Shown: in pieces, positions 48,801-60,429 of the stretch | Numbering within the stretch: the stretch's first letter is position 1 | Layout: the number at the start of each line of letters is the position of its first letter | Assembly: GCA_000310025.1 (NCBI GenBank) | Contig: FN649736.1 | Location: forward strand, 524,016-588,015 | DNA: 64,000 nt | Direction of reading: 5' to 3' | DNA from: Ectocarpus siliculosus | Lineage: Eukaryota; Sar; Phaeophyceae; Ectocarpales; Ectocarpaceae | The notes under the pieces: generated by a model | Database searches by the model: none | Seen by the model: only the letters and a program-made list of their open reading frames with translations | What the model was told of the DNA's origin: nothing | Made by a program: the position numbers and the translations under genes

Positions 48801-50796
48801 GAGCACCTGGTCTTCTCACGGCTATAAAAGGTGGAGCGTTCTGGAGAGAGATGCACACTATTCATGAAACATGCAGCAATCAGATGGTAGCAACAACAAC
48901 ATCGAGATATAAAAACGGTTTCGGATTGAGGCTCAATATTGTCTACTATGATGTAACCCCCTGCCGTCGTGGCGGAACGACTGCTGGTGCCTTGTCTGTC
49001 ACACGTACGTATGTACCTCCTGTGCGCCCTCGTGCCACTCATTTTGAAATTTCCCGGACATTTGTGATTGCGTGCGTGCCTGGATGTAGCATCCGCCAAA
49101 CTGCGCCTCACTCCTTCTGCTAGACACCTCTTGGGAATGTTTGACCGTGCATGCGGGTACCGTCATGCATGGAAGGGGGTGCACAAATGTGTGCTTCAAG
49201 TAATTTTCCCCTACAACTTGCATCGGTGGCCCAGCTGCCGGGGTTATCTCTAAACCAGAGGCATTTGTAGCCTGTGCCTCCGACGTGCACACAACTGTGC
49301 GGAGGGAGAAGGAAATAGGTCTGATAGGGTGAACGAAACTAACAAATATCGCAGTTTTCTTCAAGCGAAAAGCAGTGAGAGGAAAGAGGGGCTGGCTCCC
49401 CGTGCAGTTCCCCTGGGCCCCAAAAAGAAGAAACAAATAAGCAAAAAAGCTGTTGATCGGATGCTACGTCGAAGGGCTGATGCAGGTAACGCAAACAACC
49501 GAGTACGTCAACGACCGACATTACCAAGAACGAGGACGATCTGGGGGCAGAAATCGACGCCATACCTGCCCATACTCCTGCACGACATCCCCAGGAGCTA
49601 CTGTACGAGAGCAAGAGCGATCTCGGGCGTAAACCAAGCAAGGTCCCCTCCCCCCCCTTCCCCACCCCAGAACTCACGTTCTGCACGGTCGAGAGGCCCA
49701 AGTCGGGCCGGATGAACTCCTTAGCCCCCGACATGACCCCGACGTCGTAGCCCAGCAGAATTGAGCACAGCGACGAGCAAGCCGCGCAGAGGTACACCAG
49801 CGGTCTCCCCGATACGGTGCAGCACCCCCCCCCGCCGCCGCCGCCGCCGCCACCCCTACCCCTGTAACTGTTCCGATCCGAGAGTCCCTCGCCACCGTTG
49901 TTCTGTACGCTGCCGGACCTACCGTGCTGCCCGAACGCGGGGCCTAACGAGGAGTCTCCCCCCAACCGTAAGGAGGGGTTGTCGCCTGCGCTCCAAAGCA
50001 GGCCGGCCGCCATGCTGTCATGGTGAGTGTTTCGCGTGTGGTTGTTGAAGCAGGGGGGCGTGCGGGGTAATGGTGTGAGAGGGAAGTGGTCGGGAGAGCG
50101 GATTGATGTGCTAGACGGTGGTTGGAAGCACGACAAAACATTTGTTTTTGGTATTTTCAAACGGCTGTTTGTGCACGTTGCTTGTGGTGTGGGTCCACCG
50201 ACCAAGACTTTTTCTCGCACAACAACCTGTTCCTAACCGCTTCACTCACAATCCAAGACACGAGTCACACAACCACGTCCAACCGCACGGAACACGAGGG
50301 CGCACGGCTCAAGCGCGACGTAGGCATGGCCGTTAGCACGCACACAACTGACATCTTCTTCTGCACACGCACACCTCTCATCGTTCTGCTCCTCGGGTCC
50401 CCCCTCGCGCAACAACGGCTCCTCGCGTTCCACCACCTCGTACCCCCCACCAGACCCATCCGCGCCCCCTCCCCGACCGTTGCGACTGCTCGCGCCACCC
50501 ATACTACTACCGCCTCCTCCCTCGATGGACTCCCAGCCCGGTCCTACTTTTCCCTGTCGCCACGGCTCTCTTGAAAGCTCCACGCCTTCTTCCAGGGATA
50601 TGCGGCGGTGGTTCACCGGTGAAGGGGATCGGGAGACCCGGCCGGAGGTGATTTGGCGCGGAGTAAGCTTGCGAGATCTGGACGGCGAGGACAGGCCGCC
50701 GCCGCCGCCACCGGGGCCGCCTGAGATTCTGCTGCTGACGTAGGTGTTGCCGTTTGTGGCCGCGTGCCTTGTCTTCTCTTCTCCGTTCCTCTGCAT
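39804..50796 (-). CDS. Major-facilitator sugar/polyol:H+ symporter, 11 exons
   Basis: Plasma- or inner-membrane transporter of the sugar porter family (12 membrane helices), most like the plant and algal polyol/monosaccharide branch; mannitol would be a plausible substrate in a brown alga (inference). Exons: 50796-50375, 50014-49678, 47560-47253, 46586-46403, 45635-45488, 44519-44419, 43872-43832, 43372-43283, 42794-42617, 41509-41333, 39956-39804. All phases join; 2139 bases give 712 residues. Signatures in order: LLGYDVGVMSGA (helix 1), GKAADRLGRKPT (loop 2-3), GRVVTGIGVGCAMVIAPVYI then TELAPPDVRG, PESPRWLVAAGR, QQASGSEAAVYYTPEVL (helix 7), DRIGRRPL, GPVTFVVASEIFPVAIRGKA and VPETRGRTLEEI. 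Oddities: a hydrophilic Gly/Ser/Arg-rich N-terminal extension of about 190 residues, an acidic Thr-rich central loop (VMDDEDDAESTLQ), and a 41-base micro-exon. An upstream in-frame extension exists, so the first Met is the least certain point. It is divergent from the enzyme gene at 52346. Confidence 0.9.
41094..41320. mobile_element. MITE in last intron of the transporter gene
   Basis: The terminal inverted repeats are about 60 bases. The left reads ACCGTAGGTGACATGAAATA, a CACACCCCCTGG block and TTTTCAAAGCT. The right, in reverse complement, reads ACCATAGGTGACGTACG, CACCACCCCTAA and TTTTCAAAGCTCGAG. The spacer is about 100 bases with no coding capacity. It ends 12 bases from the splice donor of the exon at 41509-41333. 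A relative lies at 54634-54834. Confidence 0.7.
47080..47240. repeat. Pyrimidine microsatellite in transporter intron
   Basis: (TCCCTG)n is followed by (TCTCTG)n, a C-tract and (TCTG)n, ending 13 bases from the splice donor at 47252. On the coding strand it is a purine-rich tract just inside the intron. Confidence 0.8.
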
Positions 50797-52345
50797 GAAT
50801 AAAGGATCTGCTGTCGAAGGGGGTGGTGGCGCGGGTTTCGTTTCGGGGGGTGTTTCAGGTGGTAAAAAACGAAGAGTGTGTGGAGGTGTATATCTGGGTG
50901 TCACCAGCAGGTGGGCAAGGACGAAAAGGACGATCTGCAATATCGAAGGCGCCGTACTCCATCTGCAGCTCTGCTTCACCCGCGTGACAAGACCACTTTG
51001 TTTGTTTTTCTGCCTTAAGTTCCAGAAAGCACTACTCTGGGTCAGAACATTCGGCAGTCCATTTGAAATGAATGAACAATAATTTAGTTGAAACTAGCGT
51101 TCATCCAACCGGAACCCAGAGTTCCTAAGGCAACAAAAATTCGGTCCCATGGCGGGTTGATGGCGGGACTGTCGTGCTTCCCTCCCCCCACGTCGGCACA
51201 CCAGCCTACACCACTCGCGCCGCGTGCGACACACGCTACCAACTCGCGAGCAAAAGGAGTCCTCTCCCTGTGCGAACCACCACCACCATCACCACCAACA
51301 GCAACCCGCGAGGAAGGGACCAGGACCGCAGCATGTGCCGCACCCTCCAAGTGGTTGCTACTACGCGTCCGTCCCGCCCACGTTTGCGCCAATTTGGTCC
51401 CCGGCCGCGATGGGCCAGGGACCCAAGGGACGCAGCAGGTCGCGCTGGGCCATCCCCAACAGGGAACGTTCGCTCCAGGCCCCCAGTCGCCAATGCTGCA
51501 AGGGGCTGTTCGTTGTTGTGCCGCACACTTGATTCCAGCTATCGGTTGCTACAAAGCGGTGTATATGTAGACCCGCCACCATTTTACTCCCACAGCCCAC
51601 AGCAGGAGTTTTGTGGATCTTCCGGTTCTAACTGGTGATGTGGGTGTGAAGTGTGGGTGCACCAATCTGGACAAGACCAGCCCTGTACCTCCTCAGCTCT
51701 CGAGGTACCTGGTAGGTCACCACTGCTGAGATTTGAATGTTTTCCGATAAGAAAGCGACACGCAGAGGCGGAGGCGCAGCACACCACAGCGCCTACGCAA
51801 CCGAACTAACTATTGCCGTAAAGCTGATGGTCCCACAAAGCTGAGAGGTAGTCTACGCCTTCTCTGTCCCAATGCTCACCTAAGTTGCTAGCAGAGCATG
51901 TCCCCCGAGATAGACCTGAGCTTCCGTGTTCCCAGGTGCAAGACGAACAACAAGGATGCCGTTCGATGAGGTGCTTGACTGCGTTATCGTCGTTTTATAC
52001 TTCTGGTGCCCGCTTCGGGAAGAGCTTGTAGTGGCCGGTAGCTCTTGTTCGGATTCTAGCTGCCAGCATGAGGATATAAGCGATGTCGACGTTGCTGACA
52101 GGCCCTCGCGGAAGACGGTGGCGGCTCTCACCAGCGTGCAAACTTAACACAACGCGCAGCGGAGCAGAGGCACAACAGAGTGGGACAGTCCGTGTTGGGG
52201 CCCCCGTGAATTCATCTCACGGTTGTCCATCAAAGAAGGCGTTTGCCTCCAGGGACGACCATGCATTTGCGTTGCGGCCGCAGCGGTTGCAACCCGGCCG
52301 AGACTACTACTGTGTAACTCTCAGCCCGCCTGTGTGTGCGAGGAC
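50797..52345. promoter_or_regulatory. Divergent intergenic region between transporter and Met-gamma-lyase-family gene
   Basis: The spacer of 1549 bases lies between two start codons on opposite strands and must hold both promoters and 5' untranslated regions. I see no obvious TATA box or shared palindromic operator. Open frames here lack any recognised feature. Confidence 0.5.
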
Positions 52346-55300
52346 ATGAGTGGCGTCCCTCGCCATGTTCTCCTCGTTGCTTTCTCGTTCCTGCTGGTCC
52401 TGTTGAGGTTTTCAAGCGATGGCGGTGGTGCTACTTGTAGCGGTTTCGTTGTTCCCTACAGCAGCGGCAGCGGAAGGGGCGCTCCAACCGCTCATCAGAG
52501 GGCGACCAGAAAGGTGCACCAGTACCGCACTCGCGCAGCCTATCGTCGCCTGCAAGTGCTGTCCCTTGCCCCTCGGGCACAAAAGGCAGCAGTAGAAGGA
52601 GCACAACGAGTGGGGTCTTCCTTCGGGGCTGGGCTGTCGGGCAAGGAAGCCGTGGACCAGGCGGGGGAGAGACTGATTCCGCTTTTCGCCGAGGTCGATG
52701 CCCACACGAAACGGTGGGTAACTGCAAATGGGCGAATGACAGAGGACCCGCAGGGTTTGGACGGCGCAGCATATTATTCTATGCACGCGTGGTAGCAGTA
52801 CCGCGCGAAAGCTGTATGTATGCCGACTACTGTACCGGTTGTGGGGCTTAGTTGGCAGCGGTATGAAAATGGGGTGGTCCACAGCATAGCTGCACAGCAG
52901 CAGCAGCGTACTGTAAGCGTCGGGAGCAGGATTCTTGTACTGTGCTCTTACTGTGGGGGAAGCCCCCCAGCGGTACAGCACTACAAAAACCAACGTGCCT
53001 CCATTCCCTGTTTATGAAAGGTAGTCATTGTCATTGTCATGTTTGCGAAGGTGCCCACATGTTTGTCCACCTTCTGGAATGCCTGGGTGCTACTTACGGG
53101 ACGTCTCGGCGTATTTGATGGCCTCTGCAAGCCATGGCAGCAAAAGATAGCGAGTGTCACGGCGTCGTCGTCGCAAAGACGGCCAAAACTCCAAGCACGG
53201 TTTCCTCCGATCAATCGTGTCCCCGCCACACACATCTGTCTCTGCTGTCGATAACAGCACGCTTCGTCGTGTCCTCGACACCTTCCGGGAGTTCCGGGTT
53301 GGCAGCAACGTATTCGCAGGGGTGGACGGCTATGGCCACGGGGACATCGGTAGGGAGACGCTCGACAAGGTCTACGCCCGGCTTTTCGGGGCGGAGGCGG
53401 CCTTGGTGAGCTGTGTTTTTTTATATGTCGTCCCTGGTGTCGCGATCGCCGTTGCCGGTTGTCGCCATTGTCGCTACACTTGTTGCGGTTGCTGTTGTCA
53501 CGGTTCTACGTCGAAACAAGAAAGGTCGCTGGGCTAGATAGCAAACGATCATCACGCAGCAGATGCGCACCCTGAACCTTCGGCCAACTGAACCGCCTGC
53601 ACAGGGATAACAAGGATTTGTCTCTTTTTACCCCCCCCCCCCCGATCTCTCTCACCTGTCTTTCGTGGATGATGTTGACACACGCCCCTCGCAGGTACGC
53701 GTGCAGTGCTTCAGCGGCACCCACGCCATCGCTTGCGCGCTCTTTGGCGTCTTGCGGCCGGGAGATACCATGCTGGCGTGCAGCGGCCGGCCGTACGACA
53801 CCCTTGACGAGGTCATCGGAACGCGCATACCGATGAACGTGAGGGTCTTGAGTGACGCGAAAAAAGGGCAGAACGGGGTGGGCGACCTTGTTGTGTTTCC
53901 CTCGAGCTCTAGGCTAGGTGGCTCGTGCCTCTCCGTTGATTCCTCCTCGCCGATAATGAGGGCGTTAAACTGCCAGTGAGTTTCGCACGCAACGTGCTGA
54001 TGAGCCTTAGTTTATTTTCAAACTTGACAGACGGATAGTCACCCCCGACACTTTGGTAGCACTGCATGCGCCGCTTGTCGAACGCAGCAACAGCGGGCTC
54101 GTGAGAGCACTCTAGTGCTATCAGATGACGGATGCAAGATGAAAATGAGCGCCCAGAAAGCTGACTGCCAGCTTTTTACATCTTCCACAACCCAGACAGG
54201 GGGCGTGTTTAGAATCGAAGAGCCCGGCGAACCCACACCGAACAAAATAATCAGACATACAGAATGGTCTTATGTGCATGGCTCGCGTGGTATCACCTCT
54301 GCAGGATGAATACGCAGACGCGAGTGACCCGCTTCCTGAGGGACTCATCGGCAACCTCAAGGAGTTCCACGTGTCCTACACGGAGGTGCGAAACATTGGG
54401 GTGGGGGGAGACTGTGACGCAGAAATAGAAGGGCATCTCCCTGGTCACTGTCGTTGGGGCCAGCACTAACTTATGAACAAGCAACACAACTTTTGGGGAG
54501 GGGGAGAAAGTTTGGGGCGGCAGTTCAGAGAACATCGAAGGCCATATTCCCGCCGACCGTTTCTCAAGGCTGCCTGAATAGCCACTCACCGTAGATAATA
54601 TGACATAAGATATCACACCCCGTGGATGGCACTCACCGTAGGTAACATGGCATAAAGATATCACACGCCCTGGACCGGTTTTCAAAGCTCGATTACTCCC
54701 CTCCGGAAAGAGTGCCATGCCGAAAAAGGCAGCGCTGGACCTATCTCGCCGAGATCTTTCTGAAGACACTTCCTTTGAGTTGGGCTTTGAAAACCAGCCC
54801 AGGGGATGTGGTGTCTTGCGTCACATACGGTATGTAGCTCCTGTGGCGTCGTTGCGCGGATCACGAGGCAAGGCTTTGCTCGTTCTTTTTCTGTCGAGAG
54901 TGTGTTGTGTGATGATCATCACGGAAGGTGGGGATATCGGGTAGTTTGCGGATTTCGGCTCTGGCTTATTGGCTTCGCACACAGCACGAGACCCCCGCAG
55001 CACCGCAAGCGCGGCCAGTTCGACAACTTCCGTCGCACTCGGTGGATGTCGATTGGTTTGCTGCTCTCCGTACGGCGTATATCATGTTTTCCCGTCCCGT
55101 CTACGTGACGAGGTTCGATCTTGATGAATATTATTCAGTGCTTCACAAGGTGCCTTCCAAGCACATGAAACAAGCATGCTTAGAGTTAGGCTTGAAGTCA
55201 AGGGGTATCGTTGGCACGTAACCACATGTGGAAGTTGGATTGGGGCACACGAGACGCGAACTAATCAAGAAACGCGCCTATACCGCTTCGAAAGGTTCCC

Positions 55301-58300
55301 TTGCAGCCTGGGGGCTTGTTTGATCTTGAGGCGATCGACGTGGCTATAGAGGCAGACCCCGCCGTCAGGCTGCTACATGTGCAGCGTTCATGCGGCTACC
55401 AGTGGCGGCCGTCGCTTCCCATCAAAGAGATAGAGAGGTAAACTTGCCAGCCGCGGGTGCCTGCCCTTTGCTCTTTTAGTGTTGTTTGGATGAGCTCAAG
55501 ATGTTTCATCCCTACTCCAAGGGACGGTATGCATGAAACCACATTGCTTTTGAAAACCCTGCGCAAAGCCCACGTTGTAGATGTTACATGTAGTCAAGGC
55601 GGCGATCGGCCAACGTATGACTACCACCGGGCACATGCCCATCGGTGGGCTGTTCGGATGACCATTCAGATCGCCGGCCCACCGCCGAACATCCCAACCA
55701 CATGGCCATCGAAGCACTCGGTCGACCAAACAAGCAGCAATACACCGCCTAGTGACGGTCCACACAACCGCAGGCTTTGCTCGCATGTCAAGGCTCGCTG
55801 GGCGGAGCGCGGGCTGGTGGTGTTCGTCGACAACTGCTACGGGGAGTTCGTAGAGGAGAAGGAGCCGTGCCACGTCGGCGCGGATCTAATCGCAGGGTCT
55901 CTCATCAAGAACCCCGGGGGCACCATCGCCAAGTCTGGTGAGCGGTTGCTTTTCTTCGACGCTTTTTTCAAAGCGTGGACGGGACCCTGAGCTCGAGAAT
56001 CTCAACTGTATGGTCTGAATCAGGGGTGGACCAGGGACCAGGAGGAGGTGTGCTGCCTCCGCTTCTTGCTCTTTCTTCGCGACGAGTAGAAGATTTTGTC
56101 CGGTCGTTCGCGTGTCCAGCTAATGGCAGCTTCCATGTGGCTGTGTCTTGTTTGTCGAGAAAACAACGTCCAGCGAGAGCCCTTTCCACCCGACCAAGGG
56201 CGTGTTCTTTCGTGCATACGTCTCCGGCCGTCCCTTTCAGCGTGGTCGTGTCCCGTGCAAGCCATCGGTAAGCGCCACACGCACGCACGCACGCGCGCAC
56301 TGTACGGTTAGGTTTTAAACCCCGCCGCCGCCGCCGCCGCCGCCGCCACGCGGCGACGGGCGGCGACGACATCGATGTGGTCACTAAATGACCATTCGGT
56401 CGTCCGTACCTCTGACAAGAATAATCCCTCTCGTTCGTTCGTGAAGGGGGCTACGTCGCTGGCAAGCGGAGGCTTGTTCGGGCCGCGGCTAACCGGCTCG
56501 GTGCCCCCGGGGTGGCGGGGGGGGCGACCTTGGGGCAGAACCAGAACCTCTTCCAGGTGAGGCCTTCGACAGACAGACTAGCAGATATTTGACAGCACGC
56601 GTCGAACGTTCTTCGATGGACAGACAGACAGATGACAACCGCTTGGTGAGTCACTCTTACACGGGTGGCAGGTGCTCCTTATTTCGGACGTGCGCCGCAA
56701 TATTGTTATCGGTTGCCTGCACGACGCGGAAACACGGCTGAGGAGGGTCCGAAGAAGCAGGTGCAACTGCTCCCGCTAACGCGATCGTAATATTAAACCC
56801 ATCGATGTCGTGCGCGAGCGAAAGCGACATGGAAACCCCTTTTGGATGTCCCAGCCTTTTTTCCGGCTTGTTTTTTTCCCGAGCAAGGCGCTCCTTGGCG
56901 GCTTGCTGTTTGTGTGCTGTGTTTGTGGTTTCGTCCCATCTGTTCTGACGCCAGTCTTCCCCTTGGGTATATATATATATCCAGCCGGGGTCACACAATA
57001 GAAAACACCAAGATCCAGTTGTTATTTTGTCTAGTGCATTCCCCTTGTTGGCCTTAAGAAACCCGAGTGACAGTCACGGTCGCTTTCTTTCTTGCATTTT
57101 CGGCAACGAGGGCACGCAGGGCTCTCGATGAAGTCTGGGACGGCCAGAGGCAATCTCCTTTGTATTGCTCCAATCTCCTTCGTATGGCTCAACGAGCCCA
57201 CGTTTCTCGGCCAGCCGCAAAATCAACCCCACTGTAGAACGCGCTCGGAGATAAGAAACCTCAAAATGGGGTCGAGGCTCAATTTTCTTGTTTCTTCGCC
57301 ACTGTCGAGCACCGGTTGTTTTAAAGAGTATGGTCTAGGATCCACCGCTGAGCTGTGTTTCTCAACCCCATTTTCTTTTTTTTCGTGTAATGTTGAGCCT
57401 GTGTTTCTTAACGAAGTATTTCTTAACCGTGGGCCTGTAATGTTCCCGCTCGGGTGCTTGCTCCCCCCCCACCGATTCGGGTCTCACCAAGGAAGGGATT
57501 ATTTTTGGCGCCGACCATCGTCGGCGAGAGTCTGAAAGGCGCGATCTTGCTAGCGGAGGTGTTCGGTGGCACCTTCGGGCTCCCGACAAACCCGCCGCCA
57601 CCTCCGCCGCCGGTGTTCGATGACACGGCTGCAGACGTGAACGGCGACGCGCGAGGGGCGACGGCGGCGGCGGCGGGGGGCGGGGGCTCGGTTGGGGCCG
57701 AACTTGGAGGGGGGGGCGCAGGAGGACGGACGGACATTGTGCAGGCCCTGGAGCTGGGGGATCGAGATAGGCTCATCAAGTTCTGCGAGGCGGTGCAGTT
57801 ATTTAGTCCCGTCAATGCCTACGTGCGACCGGGTAAGCCGTGGTGGATGTAGGTCGGAGTTTTTTCTTTCTAATGCTGCATGGTTGCAGTTGGTCGAGCC
57901 ATGAAAAGAGTGTTGGTGGTGGCATTTTGTCCGTGATATGCGTTCGGGGAGGGACGACCATGTATTGTGCGGCATTGCGTTTTCCTTAGCGAGGCGCGTC
58001 GGCTTTGCGGCTTGCGGCACTGTGCGTCTCCCATACCGAGGTTTGGCATAACCCGCAGTCTTGAGGTGTTGCAGTATTGCATCCTTCGCTGCAAACATTT
58101 CTCTCGTGTCCCGCACCCGTGACGCTTTCCGTACCATGCATGGGTTGGTTCTTTCGCCCCCCCCCTCCCCCTCTCGTTCCCAATATCCCCGCCTTCTCTG
58201 CATTTACACTTACCCCTTTTTTTTTCTGCCTCCGAAGTCGATCCCCACCCCCGCCCCCCGTCTCCCTTGCCGCTGCCTTTCGATAGTCCCGGGCGTCACG

Positions 58301-58486
58301 CCAGGCTACGGGGACGAGGTAATATTTGCCGACGGCACCTTTGTCGACGGGAGCACTCTCGAGCTCAGCTCGGACGGTCCCCTGAGGCCTCCCTACATCG
58401 TCTTTGCCCAAGGCTGCACTCACTGGACCCACTGGGCATTGATAATTGAGCAGGCGCTGTTGGCGATGGGCTTGGTCGAGGAGTGA
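52346..58486 (+). CDS. Aluminium-resistance / methionine-gamma-lyase-family PLP enzyme, 9 exons, likely plastid-targeted
   Basis: PLP-dependent enzyme of the cystathionine beta-lyase/methionine gamma-lyase-like family annotated in bacteria as aluminium resistance protein; the exact sulfur amino-acid reaction is uncertain. Exons: 52346-52713, 53258-53405, 53695-53838, 54305-54385, 55295-55437, 55774-55937, 56447-56556, 57496-57832, 58287-58486. Phases all fit; 1695 bases give 564 residues. Landmarks: VGSNVFAGVDGYGHGD, FGAEAALVRVQCFSGTHAIA (cofactor-phosphate region), VLRPGDTMLACSGRPYDTL, VQRSCGYQWRPSL, VFVDNCYGEFVE (Asp314 for the pyridine nitrogen), SLIKNPGG (Lys340, Schiff base), GATLGQNQNLFQ, LFLAPTIVGESLKGA, DEVIFADGTFVDGS and the C-terminal GPLRPPYIVFAQG. 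The N-terminal 45 residues have a hydrophobic core (LLVAFSFLLVLL) then CSGFVVP, resembling the signal peptide plus Phe of heterokont plastid presequences. Exon 8 carries a Pro, then Ala/Gly-rich insertion of about 50 residues absent from the usual family. An alternative acceptor for exon 5 at 55307 would drop VPLQ. Confidence 0.9.
54634..54834. mobile_element. MITE in intron 4 of the Met-gamma-lyase-family gene
   Basis: The left repeat CACCGTAGGTAACATGGC, CACACGCCCTGGACC and TTTTCAAAGCTCGA is mirrored on the right by CTTTGAAAACCAGCCCAGGG to CACATACGGTATG. A partial extra copy of the left end lies at 54583-54630. Same family as 41094-41320. Confidence 0.65.
56318..56347. repeat. (CCG)n microsatellite in intron
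   Basis: About eight uninterrupted CCG units in intron 6 of the PLP enzyme gene. A similar run at 49830-49852 codes for glycines in exon 2 of the transporter. Confidence 0.8.
57333..57440. repeat. Dispersed repeat, inverted relative to 63185-63305
   Basis: CTAGGATCCACCGCTGAGCT followed by GTTT and a T-rich tract in intron 7 of the enzyme gene matches the reverse complement of 63185-63305 (GTAGGATCCACCGCTCAGCT, then a T-rich tract). It is non-coding, about 110 bases, class unknown. Confidence 0.5.
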
Positions 58487-60429
58487 CGGACGACGCCAGG
58501 GTTGACACCCAGCGGTTTGTCTGAATCCTCGAGCTCCCGCGTGGTGTGCGTATTTAGGGCGGAACGGCCGCTTTTAGAAATAGGTGTGGTAGGACGGGCT
58601 TGGGTTATAGAGTTAGGGAAGCCTAAGCCTAAGGCTCGAAAATCGGTTCCTCGATTGGTGTGTTGCAAGACACCGACATGTAAATACGGCTTTGTTGCAT
58701 GGGGGACTGCCTGGTCTTACGGCTTTGTTGAACGGGGGACTGCCTGGTGCGGGGATATTTTGCTTCGGAGATTCGTGTACGATTTCGTCAGCTTTTCTTA
58801 GGCGTGTTGGGTTAGGGTTGGGATTAGGTGTTGCCCTTGCTCATGCTGTTTGTGTCAATCCGCGGCAACACACCCCTTCTAGGGTCCTTTTGATACCAAG
58901 CACAAGAGGGGTTACAAACGGGAGTAACAGGTGCGCTGCCCCTTTTCCTTGCTCACAGGAAAAGCGGCGATAGACAACGTTCAGTATGTTCCTCAAGATA
59001 ATAGCAACACCAAGCAACCTTTGCAAAGAAATGTTTCACTTCCTGCTACTACAATCATGCAGTTTTCTGAAGACATACATGCACCTCCTTAGAAAAAGTT
59101 GCAACCACTGACCGACGCATCTAAATCGACCACGCGAAGCGTGTTTGAGAAGCTCGCCCTCGACATGATCGCCCTCGGACCTGAAAGCGCGAAAAAAAAG
59201 CTCCAGAGGTCTGGCATTTACTTGTGTCTCCCTTCAAATCTATCGCTCCACCTTTCAGTCTTCCCGAAGACTTTCCCTCTCGAACCGAGGGGATTGGTTC
59301 CAAGACTACACATGGAAATACTCCGTGGAGCCCCATTACACGACGGTCTAGATTTGGTGTCACGCTAATACCGGTTCTGGCCTCTGCTCCGGACCTGTTC
59401 TATACTGTAGCAGAACGCCACCACAAAAAACACAAACTTTGGCCCCAGATGCATGCTGTCAGACGTCGCCGGCGACATCTCCTACAAAGGAGGCATGCAA
59501 TATATAAACTCAAGAGCCCGTCGAAGAAACCTCAGTCCGTCGATACATTTTCACAATCCATTAGAGCTGTCGCCCAGAACAGCTGGGACGAAACACAACA
59601 TACAACACACGCGTTGTTGGCCGGGCTTTCGTGGACACGGATCAATCGGCCGTATCGACGAGAAGCGACCAATTGCTTCGTGCAGCACAAATCATAACCT
59701 TTCTGTTGGCACCAGCCCATCAACTCTCTATGTTCGATGGAAAAACTCATGCTCAGCGCAGCACAAAACCATAACCGTCATTTCGGCACCAGCCCGTCAA
59801 ATCTCACATAAATGTTGACAGAAAAAAACTCATTGTCACACGAACGATGATCTTCCCTCAAGCTATCTCCGGCCACGTGTCCATCCAGTGACAGCACCGT
59901 AAATTTAGCGGAGAGGTTCCTGGGTATTAAGGACGGCTCTTCATGCTCGTCTCTCTCGAACAACTCCCTTGGCAAGCCAGCGGTGGGGGTTCTAAGCTCC
60001 AGTCTACGTGGATAATGTAACCATACATTTAATTGTTCACATCAACAAGAAACACACACACCTGAAGATACGCAAGAAAAGCGCAGGTGAACGAAGATAG
60101 ATGCACCTGACTCCAAAACGGCCAGCTTGTTGTCATCCTTTCATACTCGACGGATACGACGTAAGATAGCACACCCCCACCCAACAGCTAGCAGTACCGC
60201 ACCTGGTGGCAAGACGTTTACGGGTCAATATCAACCCAAGATAAAAAACTACACTTCAACCACATCATCGGGCTACGTGAGACACCACACTCAACACTAA
60301 TGTAGATATCTGGTGACCATTCGTTTTGAAAGCCAAATTCTCAGCAACGGGGGAAGCAACCCTTTCTGGTGTCATACTTTACAAGATAGGATGCTTTCAG
60401 CTCTGATCGAGAGCTCTCGGAGCGCCCTT
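58487..60429. other. Convergent intergenic region with one orphan exon-like frame
   Basis: The spacer lies between the 3' ends of the PLP enzyme and beta-helix genes. At 59097-59208 a plus-strand frame reads like real protein (TTRSVFEKLALDMIALGPES) but has no partner exon and a weak donor. At 59681-59839 a unit of about 80 bases containing GGCACCAGCCC is tandemly duplicated. Nothing else is recognised. Confidence 0.4.

Noticed and set aside
49339-50220. A single 293-codon minus-strand gene
   Set aside because: Only its middle (50014-49678) is transporter exon 2; the ends run into introns with good GT and AG sites.
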